Below are positions 1 through 8,078 of a stretch of DNA of 18,713 nt, one piece after another. The translations under genes and the position numbers were made by a program. This DNA comes from Planctomycetota bacterium (GTDB lineage: Bacteria; Planctomycetota; PUPC01; DSUN01). The notes below the pieces were generated by a model, which did not search any database, was not told the DNA's origin, and worked only from the letters and a program-made list of their open reading frames with translations. The stretch lies in NCBI GenBank assembly GCA_016872875.1, contig VGYW01000133.1, positions 1 to 18,713 on the forward strand, written 5' to 3'. Position 1 is the stretch's first letter; every line of letters starts with the position of its first letter.

Positions 1-3000
1 GCCGCCCCAACGCGCGGGGCGGCGACACGCCCCCGCGGCGCCTCGCGGAACGGGCGAGCGACGCCGCCACGCTGCCGGCCAGCGAAGTGACGGCGGTGGA
101 GGCGAAGGAAGGCTCCGTCTTCAAGCCACGCGCCGACGGCGCCTGGCTGGCCGAGGGCGCCAACCCGGCATCGGAGACGCTGACCGTGAAACTCCGGACC
201 GCCGGCGGGGGCCGCGTGGTCCGGCTGGACTTCCCCACCGATCCCAGCCTGCCGGGCAGCGGGCCGGGCCGAGCCAGCAACGGCAACTTCGCCGTGTCCG
301 AGGCCGAGGCATTCCGCGGCGAACCGCGGCTCAAGCTGGAAGCCGCCTGGGCCAGTGCCGGAGAGAGGGCATGGCAGACGGTTGATGGCGTCAGCGACAG
401 GGGCGACAACGTCTGGAACGCCCATGCCCACCTGCACCAGCGCCGCACCCTCATCCTCACCCTGGCGCAGCCGGTCCCCGCGGGCGCCGAGCTGGCCGTG
501 CGGCTCGTCTGCCGGAGCCAGTGGGCACAACACGTCCCCGGCTGCCTGCGGGCGGCGGTGCTGAACGACCCGGCCCTGGCGGAGGACGTCGCGCGGGTGG
601 CCGCCGCGCAAGTGCTGCGGGCCAAGAACGGAAGGTTCTCCTGGTGGGACACCACCTACTGCCCGCGGGTGGCGCTCATGGACCGCGAGGGGCGGGCCGT
701 GGCCTGCGAGAACAAGCCGCGGCGGGGCCTGACCCCAGCCACGCTGGCCGCGCGCGTGCGGGAGATGCGTGCCGTCCGCGAGCGGCGCGACGCCCTGTGG
801 ACCCAGGCGGAAGCCGCCCAGGGGCCAGAGCGGGCCGAACGATACCGGCAGAGCCTGGACCTCCTGGGCTTCGCCAACTGGCCCGGCAACGAAAACTGCT
901 ACAAGTTCGTCCACGACAGAATCCGCCAGGCCGATCCCGAGGACGCGAGCGGGGCGGTGCGCTGGCTCGGGTTCGGCGGCGATCCGCGCCATGGCGTGCC
1001 CTGGGCCGAGCCGAGCTGGGCCAAGGCTCTGGAGAAGAAAGACCTGGCCGACGCGGATTACGAAGAGGCGCTGGCCCGGATTGACAGGGAACTGAAGGAC
1101 CCGCGCAACCGGGTGCTCGACCACGAGCGCATCCAGCGCATCATGATCGCCAAGTACCACGTGTTCCTGCGCTGGCCCAAGCAGCAGGAACGGCGCTTCG
1201 ACGTGCAGCGCGAGATTGCGGCGTTCGACCCCGACACCTTCTGGGGCATTGGGGCACGGGGCGAGCTCGGGCTGCGCCACCGCTCGGAAACCCCCATGCT
1301 CACCTACGGATGGGCACCGAGCCAGGTCCGCTCCGGGGCGAACGCGTGGGACATGACAGACACCGCCTACTTCTTCGACCACGCCGGGCGCTACAAGTTC
1401 CGGCTGGCCTTCGCCGGCGGCAAGGACACGCTCAGGGTCCGACGCATCGCCCTGCTCGACGGCGCGGCGGTGCTCTGCGAAGCGAAGCCCGACGCCGTGC
1501 TCGGCCCCGCCAACGCCGCCGTGGAGGCGGACCTGGACCTGAAGGACTGGCGCCCCGGCCGCAAGCTGACGCTGCGAGTGGAGGCCGAAGCGGCGGAAGG
1601 CCACACCGACATCCGGGGGCAGTTCGCGGTAGACCCGCAACTGCCGCCGGCGCCGAAGGCCGCCGCCAAGCCCGCGCCCGACATCGCGGCGCTCCGGCGG
1701 AAACTCGGCGACGCCCTGGCCGACGCGACGCGCGACGAGGCCGGGGCCTTACGCGTCGCCGAATCGCCCGAGCTGCGCGCCGACCTCGCCCGGGCCGAGC
1801 TCATCCGCGCCTGCGGGGAGGAGACGCTGGCGGCCCTCGCCGCGCGCGAGGGCGGAGCGGACCTCCTGGAATCACTGCTCGGGGATCCGGACTGGCTGGA
1901 GTCGTTCCTCGCGTCCGGCAAGGCCGAGTGGCCGCAGGCGCTCGAGAACCTCTATGTGCTGCGCCGGCACGAGCCGTCCTGGGAGGGGCGCCTGGAGAAG
2001 GACCTGGCCACCGCCCTGGCGCTCCAATGGGGCAAGGGGCTGCCCTACCGCCTGGTGGACCGGTTCCGGCACATCCGGCAGGCCCTGCGTGACGGCCTGC
2101 TGCACGCCAGCTTCGAGAGCCTGGACGTGCGGGGGCTCCGCTGGGCGGTCCCCACCTACGGCACCGCCTATGACTACCAGTTCCTCCTCGCCGACCGCCA
2201 GACCCGGCTCGGGGACTACCTGGGCGCGCACGGCGGCGTCTGGTACGTGAGCTTCAACGTCTACGGCCTCACCGTCCAGGACCAGTGGAACTACATCGGC
2301 CCCTGGGCGCACGTCTATGGCACGGGCACCGGCAACCGGCCGTTCCCTGCGCACAAGCGGGTGGGCGGGGTGTGCGGCACCGTCTCCACCTACGGTTCCG
2401 CCGCCGCGCAGGCCCACGGCATCCCGTCGGTCGCCATCGGCCAGCCGGGGCACTGCGCCTACATCGTCCGCATCGGCCAGGAGTGGCCCGTCGGCAACAG
2501 CGTGAACTGGCCCAGCCACGCCAGCGCACCCGGCTGGGAGGGCACGGGCTATCCGACGCTGCACCGCCTGTACGAACCTGTGTGCCAGGACCGCGAGCGC
2601 TTCATGAAGGCCACCCGCCTGGCATGGGTGGCCCGGCTCCGGGCCGACCGGGGGCAGGCCCAGGTGCGCGTTCTCCCCGGGCTGCGCTACAGCGTCTACC
2701 GCGAAGGCGTGGGGGCCGCGCTGCCGGACTTCGCCAAGCTCAAGCCCGCCGACGCGGGCGCGGCCAAGGGGTTCGACCTCGCGGCGGCTACGCCGCCCGG
2801 GGCCGCCAACTTCGGCGTGGTGTGGGAAGGGGAGATGGAGGTGAGCGGCCCCGGCCCGGTGCGCATCGCCACCCGCTCGGACGATGGCAGCCGCGTGTGC
2901 GTGGACGGCAAGCCCGTGGTGGAGGCCAACTGCGCGCGTCAGGAGAAGGATGTCCCCCTCGCTCCTGGGCGGCACGCGGTCCGCGTGGAGTTCAGCCAGG

Positions 3001-4190
3001 GCATCGGGGCACTCCACCTGCACGTGGAGCTCGCGGGCGCCCCGCGCCTGGGCGACTGGACGGCTGCCTATGAGCAGGCCCTCGCCGCCCAGCCGCTCAA
3101 CTTCGGCGTGTGGCTCGAATACGTCAAGGCGTTGGAGCGGGTGCCCGACGTCCCGACTGCGACCTGGCTCGACCTGGCGAGGCGGGCGGCCACGGCCTTC
3201 GCACCCTATCAGGAAGCCGGCTGGGCGCTGGCCAACCGCTGCTTCGAGAGGGGCATGAGCGCGCTCAAGCCCGAGGAGCGCATGGCGTTCCTCCTCGAAC
3301 GCCACCAGACGCTGAGGCAGGAGAAGGCCGACCGCTTCGAGGCATCCCCCTACGAGGGCATGCTCCACTGGCAGGCGGACCGCCTGGGCGGGGAGGCCAC
3401 GCTGGCCGTGGACTTCTTCGGCGGCCTGCTGCGGGCGCACGCCGCCAAGCCCCCGCACGACTGGCTGTTCGGCCAGGTGCTGAGCTGGGGGCAGAACCGC
3501 TTCGCCGCGAACCCCAAGACGGCGCCCGCCTTTGCCCGGGCGATGGAAGCCTGGTTCCGCGCGCAGGGCGGCGGGGCGAGCCAGGACCTCATGCGCAACC
3601 AGATGGCGGGCGGCATCCGCCGCGCCGGCGAGGCCGGCGACCTGGCGAGCTGGCGCCTGTGGGCCGACATGGCCGAGAAGATGCTCCCCGCCCTCCAGCC
3701 GGGCGACGTGCACCTGAGCCCGCAGCAGGCGACCGCCTTCCCCAAGCACCAGGCATTCCCCGGCGACCTGCTCTCGGCCGACGCCACGCTCCGCCTCAGC
3801 TCGGTGGACGGCGGGGCCGACCGCCCGCTCTCCTACCGCGCCCTGTTGCGGGGCGCCGGCTTCGGCGGCTTCCTCCGCACGGGGGCCGAGGACAATCCGT
3901 GGGTCCAGGTGCAGCTCGCGGGCGAGGGCGAGCTGAGCGGCGTCGTGCTCGTCAACCGCTTCGAGGCGGCCGCCGAACGGCAGGCGCCGCTCAAGGTCTC
4001 CCTGTCCACCGATGGCAAGGCGTGGGCGGAGGCCGCCTCGTTCGCCCAGAGCCAGCCCGTGTTCCAGGCGAGCGTTCAGGGCAAGGCGGTGCGGGCCAGG
4101 TTCGTCCGCATCGAGCGGCCCGCCGTGCCGGGCCGCCGCGAGCCGTTCCACCTCCGCGGCATCCTCGTCTACGGCAAGAAGCTCTACTGA
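1..4190 (+). CDS. Large multi-domain protein: beta-sandwich, transglutaminase-like, PA14 and discoidin domains (5' partial)
   Basis: The reading frame is open from the first complete codon at 3 to the TGA at 4188-4190, about 1395 residues, with no stop upstream. The GTG at 87 is only an internal candidate start and the true start probably lies left of the window. Modules in order: a planctomycete-style beta-sandwich with a GPGRASNGNF motif (about 110-570); a charged helical stretch; a second beta-sandwich (about 1300-1650); a transglutaminase-like core (about 2100-2600) with candidate catalytic Cys in GGVCGT (codon 2373) and His in GQPGHCAY (codon 2451); a PA14-like domain (about 2670-3050, core RSDDGSRVCVDGK); a helical region; and a C-terminal F5/8-type discoidin domain (about 3730-4180). 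PA14 and discoidin domains usually bind glycans, so an extracellular or envelope role acting on a protein or polysaccharide is inferred. The substrate is unknown. The Cys-His spacing is short (26 residues) and the third catalytic residue is uncertain, perhaps in GNSVNW. Confidence 0.82.
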   Translation, partial: RPNARGGDTPPRRLAERASDAATLPASEVTAVEAKEGSVFKPRADGAWLAEGANPASETLTVKLRTAGGGRVVRLDFPTDPSLPGSGPGRASNGNFAVSEAEAFRGEPRLKLEAAWASAGERAWQTVDGVSDRGDNVWNAHAHLHQRRTLILTLAQPVPAGAELAVRLVCRSQWAQHVPGCLRAAVLNDPALAEDVARVAAAQVLRAKNGRFSWWDTTYCPRVALMDREGRAVACENKPRRGLTPATLAARVREMRAVRERRDALWTQAEAAQGPERAERYRQSLDLLGFANWPGNENCYKFVHDRIRQADPEDASGAVRWLGFGGDPRHGVPWAEPSWAKALEKKDLADADYEEALARIDRELKDPRNRVLDHERIQRIMIAKYHVFLRWPKQQERRFDVQREIAAFDPDTFWGIGARGELGLRHRSETPMLTYGWAPSQVRSGANAWDMTDTAYFFDHAGRYKFRLAFAGGKDTLRVRRIALLDGAAVLCEAKPDAVLGPANAAVEADLDLKDWRPGRKLTLRVEAEAAEGHTDIRGQFAVDPQLPPAPKAAAKPAPDIAALRRKLGDALADATRDEAGALRVAESPELRADLARAELIRACGEETLAALAAREGGADLLESLLGDPDWLESFLASGKAEWPQALENLYVLRRHEPSWEGRLEKDLATALALQWGKGLPYRLVDRFRHIRQALRDGLLHASFESLDVRGLRWAVPTYGTAYDYQFLLADRQTRLGDYLGAHGGVWYVSFNVYGLTVQDQWNYIGPWAHVYGTGTGNRPFPAHKRVGGVCGTVSTYGSAAAQAHGIPSVAIGQPGHCAYIVRIGQEWPVGNSVNWPSHASAPGWEGTGYPTLHRLYEPVCQDRERFMKATRLAWVARLRADRGQAQVRVLPGLRYSVYREGVGAALPDFAKLKPADAGAAKGFDLAAATPPGAANFGVVWEGEMEVSGPGPVRIATRSDDGSRVCVDGKPVVEANCARQEKDVPLAPGRHAVRVEFSQGIGALHLHVELAGAPRLGDWTAAYEQALAAQPLNFGVWLEYVKALERVPDVPTATWLDLARRAATAFAPYQEAGWALANRCFERGMSALKPEERMAFLLERHQTLRQEKADRFEASPYEGMLHWQADRLGGEATLAVDFFGGLLRAHAAKPPHDWLFGQVLSWGQNRFAANPKTAPAFARAMEAWFRAQGGGASQDLMRNQMAGGIRRAGEAGDLASWRLWADMAEKMLPALQPGDVHLSPQQATAFPKHQAFPGDLLSADATLRLSSVDGGADRPLSYRALLRGAGFGGFLRTGAEDNPWVQVQLAGEGELSGVVLVNRFEAAAERQAPLKVSLSTDGKAWAEAASFAQSQPVFQASVQGKAVRARFVRIERPAVPGRREPFHLRGILVYGKKLY

Positions 4191-4198
4191 TCGACTCA

Positions 4199-4252
4199 CC
4201 GCGGGTGGAGCCCGTAGTAGCGGATGCGCTGGAAGCCCTTCGGCAGGATGTG
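4199..4252 (-). pseudogene. Relic of IS91-family transposase C-terminus
   Basis: Read on the minus strand, these 18 codons give HILPKGFQRIRYYGLHPR followed by TGA (4196-4198). This closely resembles the conserved C-terminal motif of IS91/Y2 (HUH) transposases, typically H(V/I)LPxGFxRIRYYG followed by WLHP or FLAN. The frame upstream cannot be followed: no HUH or double-Tyr region is visible, so only a scrap survives. The scrap begins 8 bp after the stop codon of the preceding large gene and points toward it. The family match is from remembered motifs, not a search, and the segment is short. Confidence 0.5.
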
Positions 4253-4254
4253 CC

Positions 4255-4291
4255 AACTTGCCCCCATTCGCCCCTGAGGGGGGCGCAAGTT
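4255..4291. repeat. Imperfect hairpin in mobile-element scar
   Basis: AACTTG followed by a C-run (4255-4265) pairs with a G-run followed by GCGCAAGTT (4278-4291), leaving a short loop. It lies about 65 bp after the stop of the large upstream gene. There is no T-run after it, so it is a poor intrinsic terminator. It may be part of a degraded element end. Confidence 0.4.
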
Positions 4292-4626
4292 GCTCCCCGA
4301 CGCCCCCGAAAATGAAGACGCTGTGGCGCAAGGCTCAAGTGGGGGATGGGTGTCGCATCTTCAAATGCCAATCATCCTATGGCGGCCCTCTCTTCACGTC
4401 TGTCCGGCGGGGCCGTGGGAAAGGCTCATGACACCCTGGCGGTTGTTGGTCAGGACGTACTCGGGGCGCATCGTCATGCTACCATCCTAGTCGTCCGCCG
4501 GCCTCTGGTTTGGCCGCATGTCCCCTTCCGCAAGGCAGGGCGATCATATGACGCTCGCGCGGGGACTTCAAGGGGCCGGGCGGAGGCGTATGGCACCGAG
4601 TCTTCGCCTACCGCTCCACAGCCCTT
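4292..4626. other. Non-coding stretch, no gene recognised
   Basis: No frame here gives a recognisable protein, and GC content is visibly lower than in the neighbouring genes. Short frames exist on both strands, for example a 27-codon one on the minus strand at 4394-4477, but none has a convincing ribosome binding site or family match. It lies between the IS91 scrap and the REP-like element and is probably decayed mobile DNA. Confidence 0.5.
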
Positions 4627-4802
4627 ACGGAGCGTACTATGGAAGCCCAGGGCAACGCCCTGGGAGAAAGAGGAACCCCGGAACGGTAGCCCTGAAGGGG
4701 CGTCCTATGACAGGGCCGGCAGTACGCCCCTTCAGGGCTAGATGGACGCCGAACACCGTTTCCCAGGGCGTTGCCCTGGGCTTTCATGGTACGCTGCTTC
4801 GG
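4627..4802. repeat. Nested REP-like inverted repeat next to RAYT gene
   Basis: Two nested pairs of arms are visible. The outer arms are 4627-4665 and 4761-4802; their inner 23 bases are perfectly complementary and each contains the self-palindrome CCCAGGGC-AAC-GCCCTGGG. Similarity continues outward through GCGTAC(T/C)ATG. The inner arms, 4687-4703 and 4724-4740, are 17 bp and perfect (TAGCCCTGAAGGGGCGT). The result is a bank of REP-type palindromes in opposite orientation, like a BIME. RAYT transposases are known to act on such REP palindromes, and the RAYT-like gene starts 79 bp downstream. Confidence 0.85.
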
Positions 4803-4845
4803 AGCTGGGCAGGCCGCAATGGTCCATTCTCTGGCCTGACAGAGC

Positions 4846-4874
4846 TTGACGGTCGGGGAGCGGGCCGGTATCCT
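4846..4874 (+). promoter_or_regulatory. Sigma-70-type promoter of the RAYT gene, giving a near-leaderless mRNA
   Basis: TTGACG (4846-4851), a 17-bp spacer and TATCCT (4869-4874). Only six bases separate the -10 box from the ATG at 4881, so transcription would begin at or next to the start codon. No Shine-Dalgarno sequence is present, in keeping with a leaderless message. Confidence 0.55.
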
Positions 4875-4880
4875 GGCGGC

Positions 4881-5627
4881 ATGGCAAGGCCGCTGCGGAT
4901 CGATCTGCCGAATGCAGCTTACTACGTGACCAGCCGCGGGCTGGAGGGCCAGGGGATCGTGCGCGACGGGGAGGACTGCGAGAGGTGGCTGGCCCGGCTC
5001 GATGCGGTGGCGACGCGGCGGCGCTGGCGGGTGGGGGCGTTCGTGGTGATGCCGAGCCACTTCCATCTGCTCGCGGAGACTCCCGAGGGCGATATGTCGG
5101 CGGGGACGCACGATCTGAATGCGGGCCACACGATGGCGTTCAACTGGCGCCACGGGCGGCACGGGCCGCTGTTCCAGGGACGGTTCAGGGCGATTCTGGT
5201 CGAGCCGGGGTATCGCTATTGGGAGATCAGCCGCCACATTCATCTGAATCCCGTGCGGCTGGGGCATGCGAAGCGTCCGCAGGAGTTGGTATCACCCCCG
5301 AAATGGGGATCCAACTGGCCGGCGACATCGGGCGGAAGCGGCCGGTCGAGGAGATCCGCGAACGGCTCTACGCCAGAGTCAAGCGACGTTTGTGGATGCA
5401 ATCTGCGCGCGTCCTGCGCGCGCCTCCGGCCGTTTGCGGGTCGTCTCCGGTCGCCTCATGGCGTCCAGTGGCGGGAAGCAGGCAGCGACAGAGCCGGGCG
5501 CCGCGCCAACCGCAAATGGAGAAAGGGCAGAAGGTCAGGTCGTAACTCCCTGCCCTGCCTCGTCATGCGTCGGGTTGGTGCGAGAGGGGGGACTCGAACC
5601 CCCACGGGGCTACCCACAGGATCCTAA
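4881..5627 (+). CDS. REP-associated tyrosine transposase (RAYT, IS200-like), probably inactive and 3'-decayed
   Basis: The ATG at 4881 opens MARPLRID, the usual RAYT N-terminus. Y1-transposase features follow: the HUH metal site MPSHFHLL (His60, His62), then [12 protein letters not shown], then [12 protein letters not shown]. In the family the last motif normally reads RYIHLNP, with the Tyr believed to be the nucleophile; here it is His119 (codon CAC, 5235-5237), one transition away from TAC. Recognisable homology ends near 5290. The remaining frame is Arg/Ser-rich and runs through the end of the minus-strand tRNA gene (GGTRTPTG is translated tRNA), so the tail is unlikely to be a real domain. 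A frameshift near 5290 is possible because another frame then reads a more natural peptide. RAYTs are domesticated IS200-like transposases that process REP hairpins, and such hairpins lie just upstream. Confidence 0.72.
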   Translation: MARPLRIDLPNAAYYVTSRGLEGQGIVRDGEDCERWLARLDAVATRRRWRVGAFVVMPSHFHLLAETPEGDMSAGTHDLNAGHTMAFNWRHGRHGPLFQGRFRAILVEPGYRYWEISRHIHLNPVRLGHAKRPQELVSPPKWGSNWPATSGGSGRSRRSANGSTPESSDVCGCNLRASCARLRPFAGRLRSPHGVQWREAGSDRAGRRANRKWRKGRRSGRNSLPCLVMRRVGARGGTRTPTGLPTGS

Positions 5628-5660
5628 GTCCTGCGCGTCTACCAGTTCCGCCACTCTCGC
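5576..5660 (-). tRNA. tRNA-Leu(UAG)
   Basis: Read on the minus strand. The acceptor stem GCGAGAG (5654-5660) pairs perfectly with CTCTCGC (5580-5586), followed by discriminator A (5579) and an encoded CCA (5576-5578). The D-arm contains GGTAGACGC. The anticodon stem CAGGA/TCCTG encloses loop CTTAGGA with anticodon TAG, reading CUA and other CUN leucine codons. A long class II variable arm and a T-arm GGGGG-TTCGAGT-CCCCC complete the molecule. All arms pair well, so the gene is expected to be functional. Confidence 0.97.
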
Positions 5661-5690
5661 GGAGAAGGGGCGAGCCGGCTATCACAAGTA

Positions 5691-5720
5691 AGGATACCGC
5701 GCCGGCCGGCCCCCTGTCAA
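5691..5720 (-). promoter_or_regulatory. Promoter of tRNA-Leu
   Basis: On the minus strand: TTGACA (5715-5720), an 18-bp spacer and TATCCT (5691-5696). The predicted start is about 25 bases before the mature tRNA 5' end at 5660. A GC-rich stretch similar to a stringent discriminator lies around the start. Confidence 0.65.
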
Positions 5721-5796
5721 GCGGCGATCTGCCCGTCCCGTTCCTGCCTTCCTGCCTTTCTCGTAGCTCGTCCTCCGGCCATCTGCTCATCGGGGA

Positions 5797-5825
5797 TTGA
5801 CGCGCGGCCCGCAACGTGGCATGCT
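5797..5825 (+). promoter_or_regulatory. Promoter of the ADP-ribosylglycohydrolase-like gene
   Basis: TTGACG (5797-5802), a 17-bp spacer and CATGCT (5820-5825). The -35 box is good and the -10 box weak. It lies 35 bp before the ATG at 5860 and is back to back with the tRNA-Leu promoter. Confidence 0.45.
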
Positions 5826-5859
5826 GTGCCCAGGGAGGAAGCCATCGAGGAGAGGCCCA

Positions 5860-8043
5860 ATGAGAAGGCTCGCAGGTGTGGCGTGCGTCCTTGCGCTGCT
5901 CCCGCCCTTCGCATCGCTCGCCGGGACGCGGCGGCTGGGCGTGGATGTGTACCGCGATAGGGTGCATGGGGGATGGCTGGGGCAGAATGTCGGGGTGCTG
6001 TACGGGGAGCCGACGGAGTTCGGGATACAGTGGTCCAGGCCGGGGGAACCGCACAAGATCACCTGGCGCGGCAGAGAGCTGACGATGGAGGATACGACGG
6101 ACTGGTTCGTGAAGCCCAACGGGGCGCACGACCAGGACGATTGCTACATCGAGCTGATCACGCTCGAGGGCTTCGAGAAGTTCGGCCTCGCCCTCACGCA
6201 ACGGCAAGTGGCCGAGCTGTGGCAGCTCAACAAGCCCGCCATCTGGTGCGCCAACGCCGCCGCGTTCAACAATTTCCACAACTTCGCCATTGCCCCGCCC
6301 CTCAGCGGCCACCCCGCCTTCTCGAATAACACGACCGATATTGACGCCCAGATCGAGGTTGACCTGATGGGCCTGATCTCGCCGGGGATGCCGAACACGT
6401 GCGAGAAGTGGGCGCGCTTCCAGGCGGGCATCACGAACTTCGGCGAGGGCACCTATGCGGCGGTCTTCGTCGCCCAATGCTACTCCGCGGCGTTCTTCGA
6501 CGACGACATCCGCAGCATCGTCCAGACGGCCCTCAAGAAGGTGCCCGCCGAGTCGCTCTACGCCTCGATGGTGCGTGATATGCTGGAGTGGCACGCGGCG
6601 AAGATGGACTGGCGCGACGCCCGCCAGGCCTACGCGAAGAAGTACCCCCAGGCCCACGGCATCCACGCCGTCGCCAACTCCGCCTGCGTCCTCCTCGGAC
6701 TCCTCTGGGGCGAGAAGGACTATACGAAGACCCTCCAGATTTCCACCCTGGCGGGGTGGGACAGCGACTGCAATCCCTCGACGGCGGCGGGCATCCTGGG
6801 CTGCGTGATTGGCGCCAAGGCCACGCCCGACAGGTGGAAGGAGCCGCTGAGGGACTCATATCGCAACACGACGGTGAAGTTCTACAAGAACCCCACGCCG
6901 ATCTCCGAGCTTGCGGCGAAGATGGCGGCGGTGGGCGAGAAGGTCATCCTTGCCGCGGGCGGCAAGGTCGTCGAGGAGGGGGGCAAGAGCTTCTACGAGA
7001 TTCCTATCGAGGAGTCGGCCCCGCCCGTCGTTGACAAGGCGACGCCCGAGGAGATCAAGGCCATCCGTAGCGAAGTGCTGGCAAAGGCCCTGACAGGCTT
7101 GAGGGACAAGGCGGCGAGCGAGGATGCCAAAGACGAGGGCCTGCGACGAGTCCAGCGCGTGGCTCAATTGGACAAGTCTCTGCTGGACGAAGGGGCGGTG
7201 ACGATGATTGCGGAGTTCATGAACTCCGCAACTGCTCCACGCGCCCTCAGAGCAGCGCTGATCCTGGGTGAGAGAGGCGATCCCAGTGCGGTCCCCATCC
7301 TCGCGCGGCTGGTCGGCGAGGCAGGCGCGCCCAACCGCATCGAGGCCATCGCCGCCCTTGGCCGCTATGCGAAGGAGGAGGCCAACGCCCGCGTGCTCCT
7401 CGATGCCTTTGAGAAGGAGGCCGACAGGAAGAGCGCGGCCGCGCGCGCGTGCCTGAAGGCCCTTCGCGGCGCGCCTGCGCCCATCCTGCTGAAGGTAGCC
7501 GATATGGCCGACAAGATGGAGCCCTCGCTTCGCGCCGCCCTCCGCGGCGAGCTGAACGAGCTGCGCAAGGGCGCCGCACCCGAGGCCGCCGCCCGCTTCG
7601 CGGACCTCTCGGTCAAACAGGTGTTCGACAGGTGGTGCAAGGACTGGACGGTGGTGGACCTCGGCCCCGACATGGGTCCAGGCGTGCGAGCGGAGTATCT
7701 GGGCAAGACGAACGTGCTGATGACCCATCCGCTCGACCGTGGGAACGCCTGTCACCTCACCCGCACCGTGGAGCTCGCCGCGGGGAAGAAGCACCGCTTG
7801 GAGTTCGCTGTGGCTAACCACGACGCTACGGGGGCCGACTGGGAGCTTCGCGTCCTCATCAACGACAAGGAGGCGCTCAAGAAGACCGTTGGCTCGGCCG
7901 ACGGCAAGGCCGCCTGGCAGCCGATCAGTGTTGACCTCACCCCCTATGCTGGCCAGAAAGTGACCCTGCGGCTGGAGAACGCCGCCAACGGCTGGTCGTG
8001 GGAGGCCGGCTACTGGACGGTGCCGAATCTGGCTTCCGAGTGA
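5860..8043 (+). CDS. Exported ADP-ribosylglycohydrolase-fold protein with HEAT-like repeats and C-terminal beta-sandwich
   Basis: The ATG at 5860 is chosen over the upstream in-frame TTG because it follows GAGGAGAGG (5847-5855) and starts a clean signal peptide (Arg-Arg, hydrophobic core, about residues 1-22). The 727-residue product begins with the ADP-ribosylglycohydrolase fold (about 28-400): RVHGGWLG near the N-terminus, an acidic cluster DQDD (91-94) and [13 protein letters not shown] (300-312). These correspond to the paired Asp motifs that hold two Mg ions in the family. The middle (about 410-590) is Ala/Leu-rich helical pairs resembling HEAT repeats. The last 130 residues look like a beta-sandwich, possibly carbohydrate-binding. 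Classical family members remove ADP-ribose from proteins in the cytoplasm; an exported version with these additions more likely cleaves another glycosidic substrate. That is inference. Confidence 0.85.
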   Translation: MRRLAGVACVLALLPPFASLAGTRRLGVDVYRDRVHGGWLGQNVGVLYGEPTEFGIQWSRPGEPHKITWRGRELTMEDTTDWFVKPNGAHDQDDCYIELITLEGFEKFGLALTQRQVAELWQLNKPAIWCANAAAFNNFHNFAIAPPLSGHPAFSNNTTDIDAQIEVDLMGLISPGMPNTCEKWARFQAGITNFGEGTYAAVFVAQCYSAAFFDDDIRSIVQTALKKVPAESLYASMVRDMLEWHAAKMDWRDARQAYAKKYPQAHGIHAVANSACVLLGLLWGEKDYTKTLQISTLAGWDSDCNPSTAAGILGCVIGAKATPDRWKEPLRDSYRNTTVKFYKNPTPISELAAKMAAVGEKVILAAGGKVVEEGGKSFYEIPIEESAPPVVDKATPEEIKAIRSEVLAKALTGLRDKAASEDAKDEGLRRVQRVAQLDKSLLDEGAVTMIAEFMNSATAPRALRAALILGERGDPSAVPILARLVGEAGAPNRIEAIAALGRYAKEEANARVLLDAFEKEADRKSAAARACLKALRGAPAPILLKVADMADKMEPSLRAALRGELNELRKGAAPEAAARFADLSVKQVFDRWCKDWTVVDLGPDMGPGVRAEYLGKTNVLMTHPLDRGNACHLTRTVELAAGKKHRLEFAVANHDATGADWELRVLINDKEALKKTVGSADGKAAWQPISVDLTPYAGQKVTLRLENAANGWSWEAGYWTVPNLASE

Positions 8044-8078
8044 GGCCGGCGCGATGGGCCGGGCACCCCCAACAGGCG

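Noticed and set aside
4255..4291. Intrinsic terminator after the large gene
   Set aside because: A stem is present but no T-run follows on either strand and pairing is imperfect, so it is reported only as a hairpin.
1872..4331. 819-residue open frame on the minus strand
   Set aside because: It is the GC-rich antisense shadow of the large multi-domain gene, has no recognisable motif, and the plus frame has clear domains through the same bases.
4518..4880. N-terminal extension of the RAYT frame through the REP repeats
   Set aside because: RAYT homology starts exactly at MARPLRID (4881) and the upstream codons translate the palindromes.
5797..5859. TTG at 5797 as start of the ADP-ribosylglycohydrolase-like gene
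   Set aside because: This TTG is the -35 box of the promoter; the ATG at 5860 has an RBS and begins a signal peptide.
8044..8078. Bidirectional terminator between the two convergent genes
   Set aside because: Only very short complementary stretches (GGCCGG type) exist, with no T-run, so there is not enough to call.
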